Shown piece by piece: positions 25,346-34,361 of a DNA stretch of 64,000 nucleotides. The stretch is from positions 2,170,001 to 2,234,000 of the forward strand of contig NZ_WWHU01000001.1 of the NCBI RefSeq assembly GCF_009862785.1, given 5' to 3'. The position numbers and the translations under genes are program-made. Source of the DNA: Gordonia sp. SID5947 (GTDB lineage Bacteria; Actinomycetota; Actinomycetes; Mycobacteriales; Mycobacteriaceae). Positions within the stretch are counted from its first letter, which is position 1. Each line of letters starts with the position of its first letter. The notes beneath the pieces were generated by a model. That model made no database searches, was not told the DNA's origin, and saw only the letters and a list, made by a program, of their open reading frames with translations.

Positions 25346-26058
25346 CCACACCACGGGTCGCGCTACGCGGCGTGACCCGGCAGTTCGCCGACGGCACCGG
25401 TGTCCGCCGGATCTCCCTGAATCTCTCGGCGGGCGAGATCGTCGCCCTCGTCGGTCTGAACGGAGCAGGTAAGACCACGCTCATGCGGGTGCTGCTGGGC
25501 ATGCTGAGCCCGGACGCGGGCACGGTGGAGCTCGGCGGCGTCCCGATCGGCCACGTGCCGTCGGCGGCGTGGCGAACGGTTGGGCATCTGGTGGAGTACC
25601 CCCTGGCCTATGGCGAACTGACCGCGCGGCAGAACCTGGTGTTGTCCGCGCGGCTGCACCGGGCGCCGGTGGACGTCGTGGACCGGGTGATGGCCGAGTT
25701 CGCCCTGGGCCCGTACGCCGACAAACGAACCCGGAAGCTGTCGCTGGGTAACCGTCAGCGTCTCGGGCTGGCATCGGCCCTGCAACACGATCCGACCGTG
25801 ATCGTCCTCGACGAACCCACCAACTCCCTCGATCCGTCCGGTGTCATCACGCTGCGGGATGCCCTGCGCTGCCGGGCCGCGAACGGGTCGGCGGTTCTCG
25901 TCAGCAGCCACCACCTCGACGAGGTGGCCCGGATCGCCGATCGGATCGAGGTACTCAACGACGGCCGACTGATCGGCGGACTCGACCCCGGGGCCGACGA
26001 ATTGGAACGGGTGTTCTTCGAGCAAGTGCGGGCCGACGACGAGCGGAGACACCGATGA
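25342..26058 (+). CDS. ABC transporter ATP-binding protein
   Basis: This ATPase of 238 residues has Walker A GLNGAGKTT (about 38-46), signature LSLGNRQRLGLA (about 134-145), Walker B VIVLDEPTNSLDP (about 154-166) and H-loop VSSHH. The signature begins LSLGN in place of LSGGQ, as in many CcmA/NatA-type exporters of the ABC-2 class. It pairs with the six-helix permease that follows, overlapping by 4 bases. Such TetR-ATPase-permease operons in actinobacteria are usually drug, lantibiotic or membrane-stress exporters. Direction and substrate cannot be read from sequence. Confidence 0.92.
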   Translation: MTTPRVALRGVTRQFADGTGVRRISLNLSAGEIVALVGLNGAGKTTLMRVLLGMLSPDAGTVELGGVPIGHVPSAAWRTVGHLVEYPLAYGELTARQNLVLSARLHRAPVDVVDRVMAEFALGPYADKRTRKLSLGNRQRLGLASALQHDPTVIVLDEPTNSLDPSGVITLRDALRCRAANGSAVLVSSHHLDEVARIADRIEVLNDGRLIGGLDPGADELERVFFEQVRADDERRHR

Positions 26059-26807
26059 GGGAGGCGATCTACGCGGAGAGAGTCAAGTTCGCGTACTCCC
26101 CGGTGGGCCGTGCCGCGACCGCGCTGTTGGGGTGTGGGATCGCGATGCTGAGCTGCGCCATGCCCCTGGCCGCCCGCAGCGGCGATCCCCAGATGCTCGA
26201 CAAACTCGGGGAGGCGGGCGAACGGAGCTGGGACGGCCTGCTGTCGGGGGCGGCCCAGGTGACCGGGGCCGGCGGCCTGCTCGGCTTCGGGGTGGTGCTG
26301 GGCTGGATGTTCGGCCGCGAGTTCGTCGACGGCACCATCACCGGGCTCTTCGCGCTTCCCGTCTCACGTTCGGTGATCGCGTCCGCGAAACTGATCGTCT
26401 ATCTCGTCTGGGCTGTGGTGGCCAGCTCGTTGATCGTCGCGACCCTCCTCCTCGGCGGTCTGGCCCTCGGGCTGGGCGCACCGTCCGCCGAGACGGTGAC
26501 GGGGCTCGGACGTCAGTTCGCTCTCGGCGTCCTGTCGGCGATCGGCGCGATCCCCGTCGCGTGGCTGGCCACCCTCGGACGCTCGGTCCTCGTCGGTGTC
26601 GTCGGCTCGATCGGACTGGTGATCGCCGCGCAGGTCGCGACGATCGGGGGCGCGGGTGGATGGTTCACGATCGCGGCACCCGCGCTGTGGGCGATCTCGG
26701 ACGGTCGCGAGGTGAGCGTCGTGCAGCTCGCGCTCGTGGTGCCGATCGCGCTGGCCGCCGTCGTGGCCACCATGTTGACCTGGAGGCGACTCCAGTTGAC
26801 GCGCTGA
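26055..26807 (+). CDS. ABC-2-type transporter permease
   Basis: This membrane subunit has 250 residues and about six helices: GRAATALLGCGIAMLSCAM, GLLGFGVVLGWMFGREF, LIVYLVWAVVASSLIVATLLLGG, FALGVLSAIGAIPVAWLATL, VLVGVVGSIGLVIAAQVATIG and LALVVPIALAAVVATMLTW. The motif FGREFVDGTITGLFALPVSR between helices 2 and 3 is characteristic of ABC-2/NatB-type permeases of the lantibiotic immunity class. It completes the TetR-ATPase-permease operon and ends 6 bases before a convergent gene. Two copies would pair with two ATPase subunits. Confidence 0.88.
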   Translation: MREAIYAERVKFAYSPVGRAATALLGCGIAMLSCAMPLAARSGDPQMLDKLGEAGERSWDGLLSGAAQVTGAGGLLGFGVVLGWMFGREFVDGTITGLFALPVSRSVIASAKLIVYLVWAVVASSLIVATLLLGGLALGLGAPSAETVTGLGRQFALGVLSAIGAIPVAWLATLGRSVLVGVVGSIGLVIAAQVATIGGAGGWFTIAAPALWAISDGREVSVVQLALVVPIALAAVVATMLTWRRLQLTR

Positions 26808-26813
26808 TCCGGG

Positions 26814-27890
26814 TCACACCCGCAGTTCGTCGCCCGGCACCGTCGACGTGGTCACCTGTCGACCGAGGTGGTAGGTCATCACTGCGAGCGCGCACAGACC
26901 GATCGCGAGGTTGAACAATGCGCCGAATCCGTCCAGCGCGAAGTCGACCAGGGCGTTCGACAGCGTGAACACAAGGGCGGCGATACGCAGTGAGCGCAGC
27001 GGCCACACTCCAGCGGTCCGCCGGCGGGCGATCATGGCGGGCAGTGACAACATCATCGTCACCACGCCGCTGACCAGAAGGATCCACGTCGCCGTCGCGT
27101 TGCGACTGAGTTCGAGGTAGATCTCGACATCGCCGCGACGCGTTCCGTCGAAATAGAAGCTGAGGCCGCCGACGATCACGGTGCCCACCGAGCTGATCGC
27201 CAGCATCCACCCGAAGAACGTGACCCACCTCGGGCTGCGGACGAACCCGGGGATCAGCGCTGCGGCGCGGTCGCGCAGACGCATCAGGCGATCGGGTGAT
27301 TCGGAGCCGGCCTCGAGCAGCGCCCGCAGGTGACCGAGCATCTCCGGATCGGCACCCCGGTCGCCCGCGAGTGTCAGGAAGTCCTCGGCCTGCTCACGCC
27401 TGCGGGGTGGCAGTCCATGGGCGACCCCGTCGGCGATGATCGCGGCCGCGTTCGCCAGCGCCTCCGCCTCGGAAGGCCGCTTGACGTCACGGACGATGCG
27501 GCCGATCAGGAGGATCAGGACGACAAGGACGTACATGATCTCGGCGGACGGACCGTAGAAGTAGTCGTTGTCCTTGGTCACGAACTTGCCGACCTCGTCG
27601 AGGAACAGGCCGAATCCGATGCCGCCCATGACGATAGCGATGATGCGGGTCGCCGGTCCGAGGAAGAGCCAGCCGGTGACCAGGGCGAGCATCATGAGCG
27701 CCCCACCCCACAGCGCATGTGCGATGTGCAGCGTGCCGCCACCTACTTGCGGATAGCCGGTCACCTGGAGGTAGAGCCGTGTCACCAGGATGGTGCCGAT
27801 CGCGAAGATCAGGAACCATTCGACCGACGTGGTGCCGTAGACACTTCGGATCACCACCGCGCTGGCACGCGAACGGTGCGATTCGGCCAT
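26814..27890 (-). CDS. Integral membrane protein, eight predicted helices
   Basis: I do not recognise a named family. The 358-residue protein has four helices near the N terminus (EWFLIFAIGTILVTRLYLQV, LWGGALMMLALVTGWLFLG, IAIVMGGIGFGLFLDEVGKF, IMYVLVVLILLIGRIV), a soluble segment of about 90 residues rich in Arg and Glu, then four more helices. The motif GFGLFLDEVGKFV within helix 3, with charged residues inside the membrane region, is striking and may be functional. ATG 27890 follows TACTTT by 4 bases, which suggests a short or leaderless mRNA. It is divergent from nothing close by and convergent with the ABC operon. Confidence 0.7.
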   Translation of the reverse strand: MAESHRSRASAVVIRSVYGTTSVEWFLIFAIGTILVTRLYLQVTGYPQVGGGTLHIAHALWGGALMMLALVTGWLFLGPATRIIAIVMGGIGFGLFLDEVGKFVTKDNDYFYGPSAEIMYVLVVLILLIGRIVRDVKRPSEAEALANAAAIIADGVAHGLPPRRREQAEDFLTLAGDRGADPEMLGHLRALLEAGSESPDRLMRLRDRAAALIPGFVRSPRWVTFFGWMLAISSVGTVIVGGLSFYFDGTRRGDVEIYLELSRNATATWILLVSGVVTMMLSLPAMIARRRTAGVWPLRSLRIAALVFTLSNALVDFALDGFGALFNLAIGLCALAVMTYHLGRQVTTSTVPGDELRV

Positions 27891-27971
27891 GGTCAAAGTA
27901 TGGCCACGCTGCCCGCCGAACCACCGAGATTCGATCAATCGGCCGTCGCGAGCAGGTCCTCCGCTACCGGC

Positions 27972-29486
27972 TCATCCGCGGGCACCGCCGACCGCAGGCA
28001 CGTCGATCTCACGGCGCAGGATCTTTCCGGTGGCCCCCTTGGGGAGTTCGGGCAGGAACCAGATGTGGCGCGGGTACTTGTAGGCCGCGACGCGTTCCTT
28101 CACGAACTCGACGAGTTCGGCCGGGTCGGTGGCCGCATCCCGCTTCAACGCGACCGCGGCGCCGATCTCCTCGCCGAGCGACTCGTGCGGAATCCCGACG
28201 ACCGCGACCTCGGCAACCGCGGGATGCTCGTAGAGCACCTCCTCGATCTCGCGCGGGTAGACGTTGTAGCCGCCGCGGATGATCAGGTCCTTCTTGCGGT
28301 CGACGATGAAGAAGTAGCCGTCCTCGTCGACCCGGCCGATGTCTCCGGAGGAGAACCACCCGTCCGAGTCGATCGCCGCCGCGGTGGCGTCCGGCAGGTT
28401 CCAGTAGCCCTTCATGATGTTGTGGCCGGCGATCTGGATCTCGCCGGGCTCACCAGCGGTGACCTCGTTGCCCTCGCTGTCGACGACGCGCATCCGGACG
28501 CCCTCGATGGGTGTGCCGATCGAGCCGGCCTTGCGCTCGCGGTCGGGATGGTTGAACGAGGCGACCGGCGAGGTCTCCGACAATCCGTAGCCCTCGAGGA
28601 TCATGCAGCCAAAGGCCTTCTCGAAGTCGCCGAGTACCTGGACCGGCAGCGACGCGCCGCCCGATGCGCAGGTACGCAGACTCGCCGTGGCCGACGGTTC
28701 GAACTCCTGCGCCACACCCAGCATCGCCGCGTACATCGTCGGGACACCCAGGAACACGGTGACCTGATCCCGCTCGATGACCTGCACCGCGGTCCGTGGG
28801 TCGAAACGCGGGATCAGCGTCAGCGTCGCACCGACCAACACCGACGTGTTCATCCCGCAGGTCAGCCCGAAGACGTGGAACAGCGGCAGACAGCCCATCA
28901 CGACGTCGCCGAATTCGATACCGATCAGCGTTCGCGCGGTCACCTCGGCATTGCGTGCGAGGCCGCCGTGGGTGAGTTCGGCACCCTTCGGCTTGCCGGT
29001 GGTGCCCGAGGTGTGCAGGATCACCGCGGTGTCGGCGTCGTCGCACTCGACCGGGCTCGACTGCTCAGGCAGATCGGCGACCAGTTCGGTCAGACCCGCG
29101 TCGTCGACCAGCCAGAGATGGCTGTCCGCCGCCGCTGCCGCCGCGCGCGCCTCGTCTGCGAACAGCGGCGTTGCGAACAGCGCCGTGGCACCGGTGTTGG
29201 TCAGGTAGAACTCGATCTCACGGGCCTTGAGAAGCGGATTCATCGGGACCGCGATCGCGCCGCGGCGAAGGATGCCGTAGAACGCCAGCGCGAAAGCCGG
29301 CGTGTTGCCGAGCATGATGCCGACCCGGTCGCCCGGTCCGATTCCCTGCCTGTCCAACAACGTCGCGACTCGTGCTGCGGCGGAGTCGAACTCGGCGAAG
29401 GTCAACGAGAGTGCGTCGCACCGGAGTGCGACAGAGTCGCCGTGATCGCGCGCCGTGGCAACGAGATTCATGGAAAGGTTGGTCAT
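27972..29486 (-). CDS. Long-chain fatty acid-CoA ligase (FadD-type)
   Basis: This adenylating enzyme of 504 residues activates a carboxylic acid with ATP and CoA. The P-loop motif is HTSGTTGKPKGAELTH (about 160-175), the A5 motif GYGLSETSP near 300, A7 DGWFSSGDIGRVDEDGYFFIVDRKKD with its ATP-binding aspartate near 385, and A10 PKGATGKILRR with the catalytic lysine near the C terminus. ATG 29486 has CAGGAGACC upstream. Chain length is not decidable. It lies 135 bases downstream of the PucR regulator on the same strand, and may complete the alcohol-aldehyde-acid-CoA route encoded across the divergent promoter. Confidence 0.92.
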   Translation of the reverse strand: MTNLSMNLVATARDHGDSVALRCDALSLTFAEFDSAAARVATLLDRQGIGPGDRVGIMLGNTPAFALAFYGILRRGAIAVPMNPLLKAREIEFYLTNTGATALFATPLFADEARAAAAAADSHLWLVDDAGLTELVADLPEQSSPVECDDADTAVILHTSGTTGKPKGAELTHGGLARNAEVTARTLIGIEFGDVVMGCLPLFHVFGLTCGMNTSVLVGATLTLIPRFDPRTAVQVIERDQVTVFLGVPTMYAAMLGVAQEFEPSATASLRTCASGGASLPVQVLGDFEKAFGCMILEGYGLSETSPVASFNHPDRERKAGSIGTPIEGVRMRVVDSEGNEVTAGEPGEIQIAGHNIMKGYWNLPDATAAAIDSDGWFSSGDIGRVDEDGYFFIVDRKKDLIIRGGYNVYPREIEEVLYEHPAVAEVAVVGIPHESLGEEIGAAVALKRDAATDPAELVEFVKERVAAYKYPRHIWFLPELPKGATGKILRREIDVPAVGGARG

Positions 29487-29621
29487 CAGCGGTCTCCTGG
29501 ACTCGGATGTCGGATATGTCAACTCTGTCGGACACCGCGGCGGGCGTCGATGGTCGCGGTCACAGTACGGATCGGGCTGCGCTTGTTCCTGCGCACAGTC
29601 ACCCCGTGACTGCCGGCCGCC

Positions 29622-30866
29622 CTATGCCGACCGACGCACGTCGGACGACGGATCGCCGCGCAACCGCACCGCGCGTAGCGCAAGATACAGTTCGGCGGCG
29701 TCGATGGGCTTGTCGACGGAACGGCCGGTGAGATCGCGAATCTTGCGCAGGCGATACAGCACCGTGTTGCGGTGGTAGTGCAGACGTTCCGCAGTTGCCG
29801 CGGTCGAGCCGTCACAGGCGAACCATGCCTCGAGCGTTGCGAGCATCTCGTCGCGCTCGTCGACCGGGAGCTCGAGCAACTGGCCCAACGTGCGGCCCGC
29901 GACCTCGTCGGCCACATCCGGAACCCGCACGAGCAGCAGTTCGAGCGAAAGGTCTGCATACCTGACGAGGTCTGCGGTTCCGGCGGGCGACGAGCGCCGC
30001 GCCACACGAGCCTCGTCGACGGCGCGGGCGATCTCGGCAGGTGCCGAGAACGGGCGGCTGACCCCGATGCGCTGATCGAACACCGAGACCACCTCGGCCA
30101 CGGCGATCTCGACATCGGTGTCGGAGCGGCCGCAGATCAGCCCGAGGTACCCGTCGGACCGGGTGTCCCAGACCGACGCGATGCCTTTCGCGTGCAGCCG
30201 TGTCGTGGTGTCACTCGCGGTGGCCGGACGGGGCTCGGCGTCCTCGGCACACACGACCGCGAAGCTCGCCCGCTCCGGTAGGCCGAGCGCGCGCACGGCA
30301 TCGATGATCGCCGTGGGGTTTTCCGAGTGATCGTCGAAAACCGTCCGCACGAGGAGCGCTCGCGCCTCGGCATCGGCGTGGCTGAGCAGGATCTCGGCCT
30401 CGCGGTAGCCGTCGACGGCCGCGCCCGAATACGTATCGATCGCTGCCCAGAGCGCAGTGGGGACGTCGAGAAGTTCTTCCGGTGAGATCCCCCGGGCGCG
30501 GCTGAGCATCTGCTCCCAGATCAGCTGTCCGCCGAGCCGGTAGGCGCGGAGAACCGCGGCGAGCGGAATCGCCTGCTCGGCCTTGAGACGGCCGGTCGCC
30601 CGCGCGACGTCGACGCGGATGCGGCCGGTGCCGGCCAGCACCGCGAGCACCGAGCTGAGGTTGTCGGCGCACGTGGCGCGCAACTGCTCGGGGGTCAGCA
30701 GCTGCGCCTCGAGATAGGTCTCCTCCGCCGAGCGCAGACGCTCGACGATGGTGTCTGTGAGCGCGGGAAGGTCGTCGAGCAAGTCGGCGGCGAGTGCAGC
30801 TGCGGGCGAACTGCTCGTTGAGGTGACCACCACCGCATCGTACCGGTCCTCCGTGAGCGCCACCAT
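29622..30866 (-). CDS. PucR/CdaR-family transcriptional regulator
   Basis: The 414-residue protein ends in the helix-turn-helix of the PucR family: [18 protein letters not shown] type segment with [20 protein letters not shown] (about residues 365-385). Before it a GGDEF-like degenerate domain and a RsbR/RsbT-like N-terminal helical domain can be traced ([29 protein letters not shown]). ATG 30866 is chosen because the region up to the divergent aldehyde dehydrogenase gene is only 142 bases; longer frames run over it. The arrangement suggests control of the divergent ALDH-GMC genes, as for alcohol-induced genes in other actinobacteria. Confidence 0.88.
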   Translation of the reverse strand: MVALTEDRYDAVVVTSTSSSPAAALAADLLDDLPALTDTIVERLRSAEETYLEAQLLTPEQLRATCADNLSSVLAVLAGTGRIRVDVARATGRLKAEQAIPLAAVLRAYRLGGQLIWEQMLSRARGISPEELLDVPTALWAAIDTYSGAAVDGYREAEILLSHADAEARALLVRTVFDDHSENPTAIIDAVRALGLPERASFAVVCAEDAEPRPATASDTTTRLHAKGIASVWDTRSDGYLGLICGRSDTDVEIAVAEVVSVFDQRIGVSRPFSAPAEIARAVDEARVARRSSPAGTADLVRYADLSLELLLVRVPDVADEVAGRTLGQLLELPVDERDEMLATLEAWFACDGSTAATAERLHYHRNTVLYRLRKIRDLTGRSVDKPIDAAELYLALRAVRLRGDPSSDVRRSA

Positions 30867-31008
30867 ATCGGCATTGTGCGACGGCACAAGATCACAGCCG
30901 ACCCGACTTTGCGCCCGCCCATGGTGGGCCGATGGTTCCGAGGCGAAGAATCCATGACATCGGGCAATGCCCCGACCCCGGCCACACGACAGGAGTTGAT
31001 CTACGCCC

Positions 31009-32730
31009 ATGAGCGTCGACACGCAGCACAGAACCGACCACCTCGACTCGGTCGAGGCCGCTCTCGCCGATCTGTCCGCAGGTGAGAAGGCCTGGGCCGC
31101 CCTGTCCCTGACCGACCGCGCCGACCTCCTCGACCGCGTCCGGGCGCTGACCGGCAAGCACGGCGCTGAGTGGGTCGCGGCCGCCTCCTCGTACAAGCGC
31201 CTGGGACCACACTCGGCGCTCGCCGGCGAGGAATGGATCTCCGGTCCGTACGCATTCGCCAGCGGCCTCGGTGCCGCCGCACAATCGCTGCGGGACCTGG
31301 CCGTGGGCCGCAGCCCCGTCGCCGACGCCACGTTCGGCACCGCGGCAGGCCATACCACCGTGCGGGTGCTGCCGTCGTCGCGCTACGACTCGTTGCTGCT
31401 CAGTGGATTCAGCGCCGACGTCTGGCTCCGGCCGGGGGTGGATCCCTCACAGGCCAGAGCCGCCGCCGGCCTCGCGCAGCTCGATCCGGCCGCCACCGGC
31501 GGTATCGGGGTCGTTCTCGGCGCGGGCAACATCACCTCGATCGCACCCCTGGACGTGATCTACGAGCTCCTCGCCCACAACCGCGTCGTCGCGCTGAAGC
31601 TCAACCCGATCACCGATTCACTCCTCCCGGTTCTCGAGCAGGTGCTCGAACCGCTCATCTCGGTCGGCGCGATCCGTATCCTCACGGGCGGTGCAGAGGT
31701 CGGCGAGTACCTCGTCCAACACGACGCGGTCGCCCATGTCCACATGACCGGTAGCGCCGCCACCCACGATGCGATCGTCTGGGGAACCGGACCAGACGCC
31801 GCGCGCCGCAAGGCATCCGGCGAGCCCCGGCTGACCAAGCCCATCACCAGCGAACTCGGCGGCGTCTCCCCGACCATCGTGGTGCCCGGCGCCTGGAGCG
31901 CGGCAGACCTGCGATTCCAGGCCGAGCACATCGCCACCCAGCGACTGCACAACGGTGGCTACAACTGTGTCGCCGCCCAGGTCGTGATCCTCCCCGGCGA
32001 CTGGGACCAGAAGCAGGACTTCCTCGACGCGCTGCGTGACGCGTTCCGATCGGCGCCGGCCCGGGTCCCCTACTACCCCGGCAGCGACGACCGTGTCGCC
32101 GCGGCCCACGACGCGTACCCCGATGCCGAACGGCTCGGCAGCGACGGCGAACGGCTGCTGATCACCGGACTGTCACTCGACGGCGACGAGAAGCTCTTGG
32201 GCACCGAGTGCTTCAGTCCCGTCCTCGGCGTGCTCGAGCTCCCTGGAAACGGAGCCGAGTTCCTGACCGCCGCAACCGATGCCGCGAACAACCGGTTCGT
32301 CGGCACCCTCGGGATCAACGTGATCGCGCACCCGGATTCCATCGCCGACCTCGGCGACGACTTCGAGAAGATGATCGCCGATCTGCGCTCCGGGACCGTC
32401 GCGGTGAACGCATGGACCGGGATCGGCTTCCTCACCGCAGCCGCCACCTGGGGTGCGTTCCCGGGCCACACGATCGACGACATCCAATCGGGAACCGGCG
32501 TGGTACACAACGCTTTCCTCCTCGCCGATGCCGAACGCACCGTCGTGCGCGGCCCGTTCCGGCCCGCCCCGCGGTCGATCCTGCACCGCGAGTGGTCCCT
32601 GTCGCCCAAACCGCCGTGGTTCGTCACCAATCGGACCGCAGCCACCACGGGACGTCTGCTCGCCGAGTTCGCAGTGGACCCGCGTCCGATGCGACTGCCC
32701 GCCATCTTCGCCTCCGCGCTGCGCGGCTGA
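31009..32730 (+). CDS. Aldehyde dehydrogenase family protein
   Basis: This enzyme of 573 residues, longer than the usual 480-500, would oxidise an aldehyde to the acid with NAD(P). The catalytic glutamate is in [10 protein letters not shown] (near residue 285) and the catalytic cysteine in [10 protein letters not shown] (near 325). The nucleotide site is [15 protein letters not shown] near 172. Compared with standard ALDH it has an extra N-terminal helical part of about 60 residues and a long C-terminal tail ([11 protein letters not shown]). ATG 31009 has CAGGAG 14 bases upstream. It is followed after 23 bases by a GMC alcohol dehydrogenase, so the two act in series. Confidence 0.88.
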   Translation: MSVDTQHRTDHLDSVEAALADLSAGEKAWAALSLTDRADLLDRVRALTGKHGAEWVAAASSYKRLGPHSALAGEEWISGPYAFASGLGAAAQSLRDLAVGRSPVADATFGTAAGHTTVRVLPSSRYDSLLLSGFSADVWLRPGVDPSQARAAAGLAQLDPAATGGIGVVLGAGNITSIAPLDVIYELLAHNRVVALKLNPITDSLLPVLEQVLEPLISVGAIRILTGGAEVGEYLVQHDAVAHVHMTGSAATHDAIVWGTGPDAARRKASGEPRLTKPITSELGGVSPTIVVPGAWSAADLRFQAEHIATQRLHNGGYNCVAAQVVILPGDWDQKQDFLDALRDAFRSAPARVPYYPGSDDRVAAAHDAYPDAERLGSDGERLLITGLSLDGDEKLLGTECFSPVLGVLELPGNGAEFLTAATDAANNRFVGTLGINVIAHPDSIADLGDDFEKMIADLRSGTVAVNAWTGIGFLTAAATWGAFPGHTIDDIQSGTGVVHNAFLLADAERTVVRGPFRPAPRSILHREWSLSPKPPWFVTNRTAATTGRLLAEFAVDPRPMRLPAIFASALRG

Positions 32731-32753
32731 TCCCCCGACCACGAAAGGCCCCC

Positions 32754-34349
32754 ATGCCCGCCTCACCCCGCACCGTCGACTACGTCGTCGTCGGAACCGG
32801 ATCCGCCGGTGCCGTCGTCGCCAACCGGCTCAGCGCCGACTCCCGCAACGAGGTCCTGGTCCTCGAAGCCGGAACCAAGGACACCGACAAGTTCATCCAC
32901 ATCCCGGCCGCGTTCTCGAAGCTGTTCGGCAGCGCATCCGACTGGGACTACTCCACCGAGCCGCAGCCGGAACTGGGCGGCCGACGGGTCTTCTACCCTC
33001 GAGGCAAGACGCTCGGCGGGTCGTCGTCGATGAACGCCATGATGTGGGTCCGCGGCTTCGCCGCCGACTATGACGAGTGGGCCGACCACGCGGGCGACGA
33101 GTGGTCGTTCGACAGCCTCGTCGAGTACTTCAGGACCATCGAGAACGTCGCAGGCGCCACCGAGAACGACGAGGGCACCACCGGGCCGTTGCATGTGTCG
33201 CACCAGCGCTCGCCGCGCGCGCTGACCCGAGCGTTCCTCGACGCCGCCGCCGAGTGCGGATACCCCGTCGAGCGAGCGAATCTGCCGGAGCCCAAGGGCT
33301 TCTCGCAGACGATGGTGACCCAGAACCGGGGTTCCCGGTTCAGCACCGCGGACGCCTACCTGCGTCCCGCGCTCAAGCGCAAGAACCTGCAGCTCATCAC
33401 CGAGGCCCTCGCAACCAAGGTGATCTTCGACGGCACCCGTGCCGCCGGTGTCGAATACACCCGGGGCGGCCGGACGGAGCAGGTGTTCGCACGACGCGAG
33501 GTGGTGCTGTGCGGCGGCGCGGTCAACACCCCGCAGCTGCTCATGCTGTCCGGTGTGGGCAACAGCGCAGACCTCTCCGACCACGGGATCGGCACGGTTG
33601 CACATAATCCCGGCGTCGGCCGCAACCTTCTCGATCATCTCCTCGCCCCGATCGGCTGGGACGTGGAATCCGGGTCGCTCTCCGATGCCGAGAGCCCCCG
33701 GCAACTCGTCGACTATCTGTTGCGCCGTCGCGGCATGCTGACCTCGAACGTCGGCGAGGCCTATGGCTTCGTCCGCAGCCGTGATGACCTCCGCCTTCCG
33801 GATCTCGAGCTGATCTTTGCCCCGGTCGCCTTCTACAACGAGGGCCTCGGCGACCCGCATCCGCACCACGCCGTCGCGATGGGGCCCATCCTCGTCAAGC
33901 CGGCGAGCACCGGAACGGTGACGTTGCGCTCGGCCGACCCGACGGCGAAGCCGATGATCGACCCCCGGTACCTCAGCGACTCCGACGGTGTGGATCGCAC
34001 GGCGATGATGCAGGGGCTGCGGGCCACGGTCGACATCGCCCGGGCACCGTCGCTGCGTGACCGCCTCGGCGTGGTCACCCAGCCACGCACCACCATGCGT
34101 GTCCCCGACGACGACGTTCTCGCCGAGGTGCTGAATCGCCACTCGCACACGCTGTATCACCCTGTCGGTACGTGCCGGATGGGCAATGACCCCGAGAGCG
34201 TCGTCACGCCGAGGCTCGCGGTGCGCGGCGTCTCGGGGCTGCGTGTTGCCGATGCCTCGGTGATGCCGACGATCGTCCGCGGCCACACCCACGCCCCGTC
34301 GGTGGTGATCGGCGAGAAGGCTGCGGATCTGATCCTCGCGGACAACTGA
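32754..34349 (+). CDS. GMC-family alcohol/choline dehydrogenase-like flavoprotein
   Basis: The 531-residue GMC flavoprotein has the FAD motif VVGTGSAGAVVANRLS (about residues 12-27), the GMC signature YPRGKTLGGSSSMNAMMWVRG (in two parts, about 81-101), and the C-terminal active site with YHPVGTCRMG (His near 464) and THAPSVVIGEKAAD. The catalytic histidine pair typical of the family is complete. It resembles polyethylene-glycol or long-chain alcohol dehydrogenases rather than choline dehydrogenase because no betaine genes lie nearby. Here it sits in an operon with the aldehyde dehydrogenase, divergent from the PucR regulator. Confidence 0.9.
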   Translation: MPASPRTVDYVVVGTGSAGAVVANRLSADSRNEVLVLEAGTKDTDKFIHIPAAFSKLFGSASDWDYSTEPQPELGGRRVFYPRGKTLGGSSSMNAMMWVRGFAADYDEWADHAGDEWSFDSLVEYFRTIENVAGATENDEGTTGPLHVSHQRSPRALTRAFLDAAAECGYPVERANLPEPKGFSQTMVTQNRGSRFSTADAYLRPALKRKNLQLITEALATKVIFDGTRAAGVEYTRGGRTEQVFARREVVLCGGAVNTPQLLMLSGVGNSADLSDHGIGTVAHNPGVGRNLLDHLLAPIGWDVESGSLSDAESPRQLVDYLLRRRGMLTSNVGEAYGFVRSRDDLRLPDLELIFAPVAFYNEGLGDPHPHHAVAMGPILVKPASTGTVTLRSADPTAKPMIDPRYLSDSDGVDRTAMMQGLRATVDIARAPSLRDRLGVVTQPRTTMRVPDDDVLAEVLNRHSHTLYHPVGTCRMGNDPESVVTPRLAVRGVSGLRVADASVMPTIVRGHTHAPSVVIGEKAADLILADN

Positions 34350-34361
34350 CGCGAGCGGACA

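Noticed and set aside
27330-29609. Open frame of 759 codons antisense to the membrane protein and fadD
   Set aside because: It covers the end of one gene and all of another on the opposite strand; no domain.
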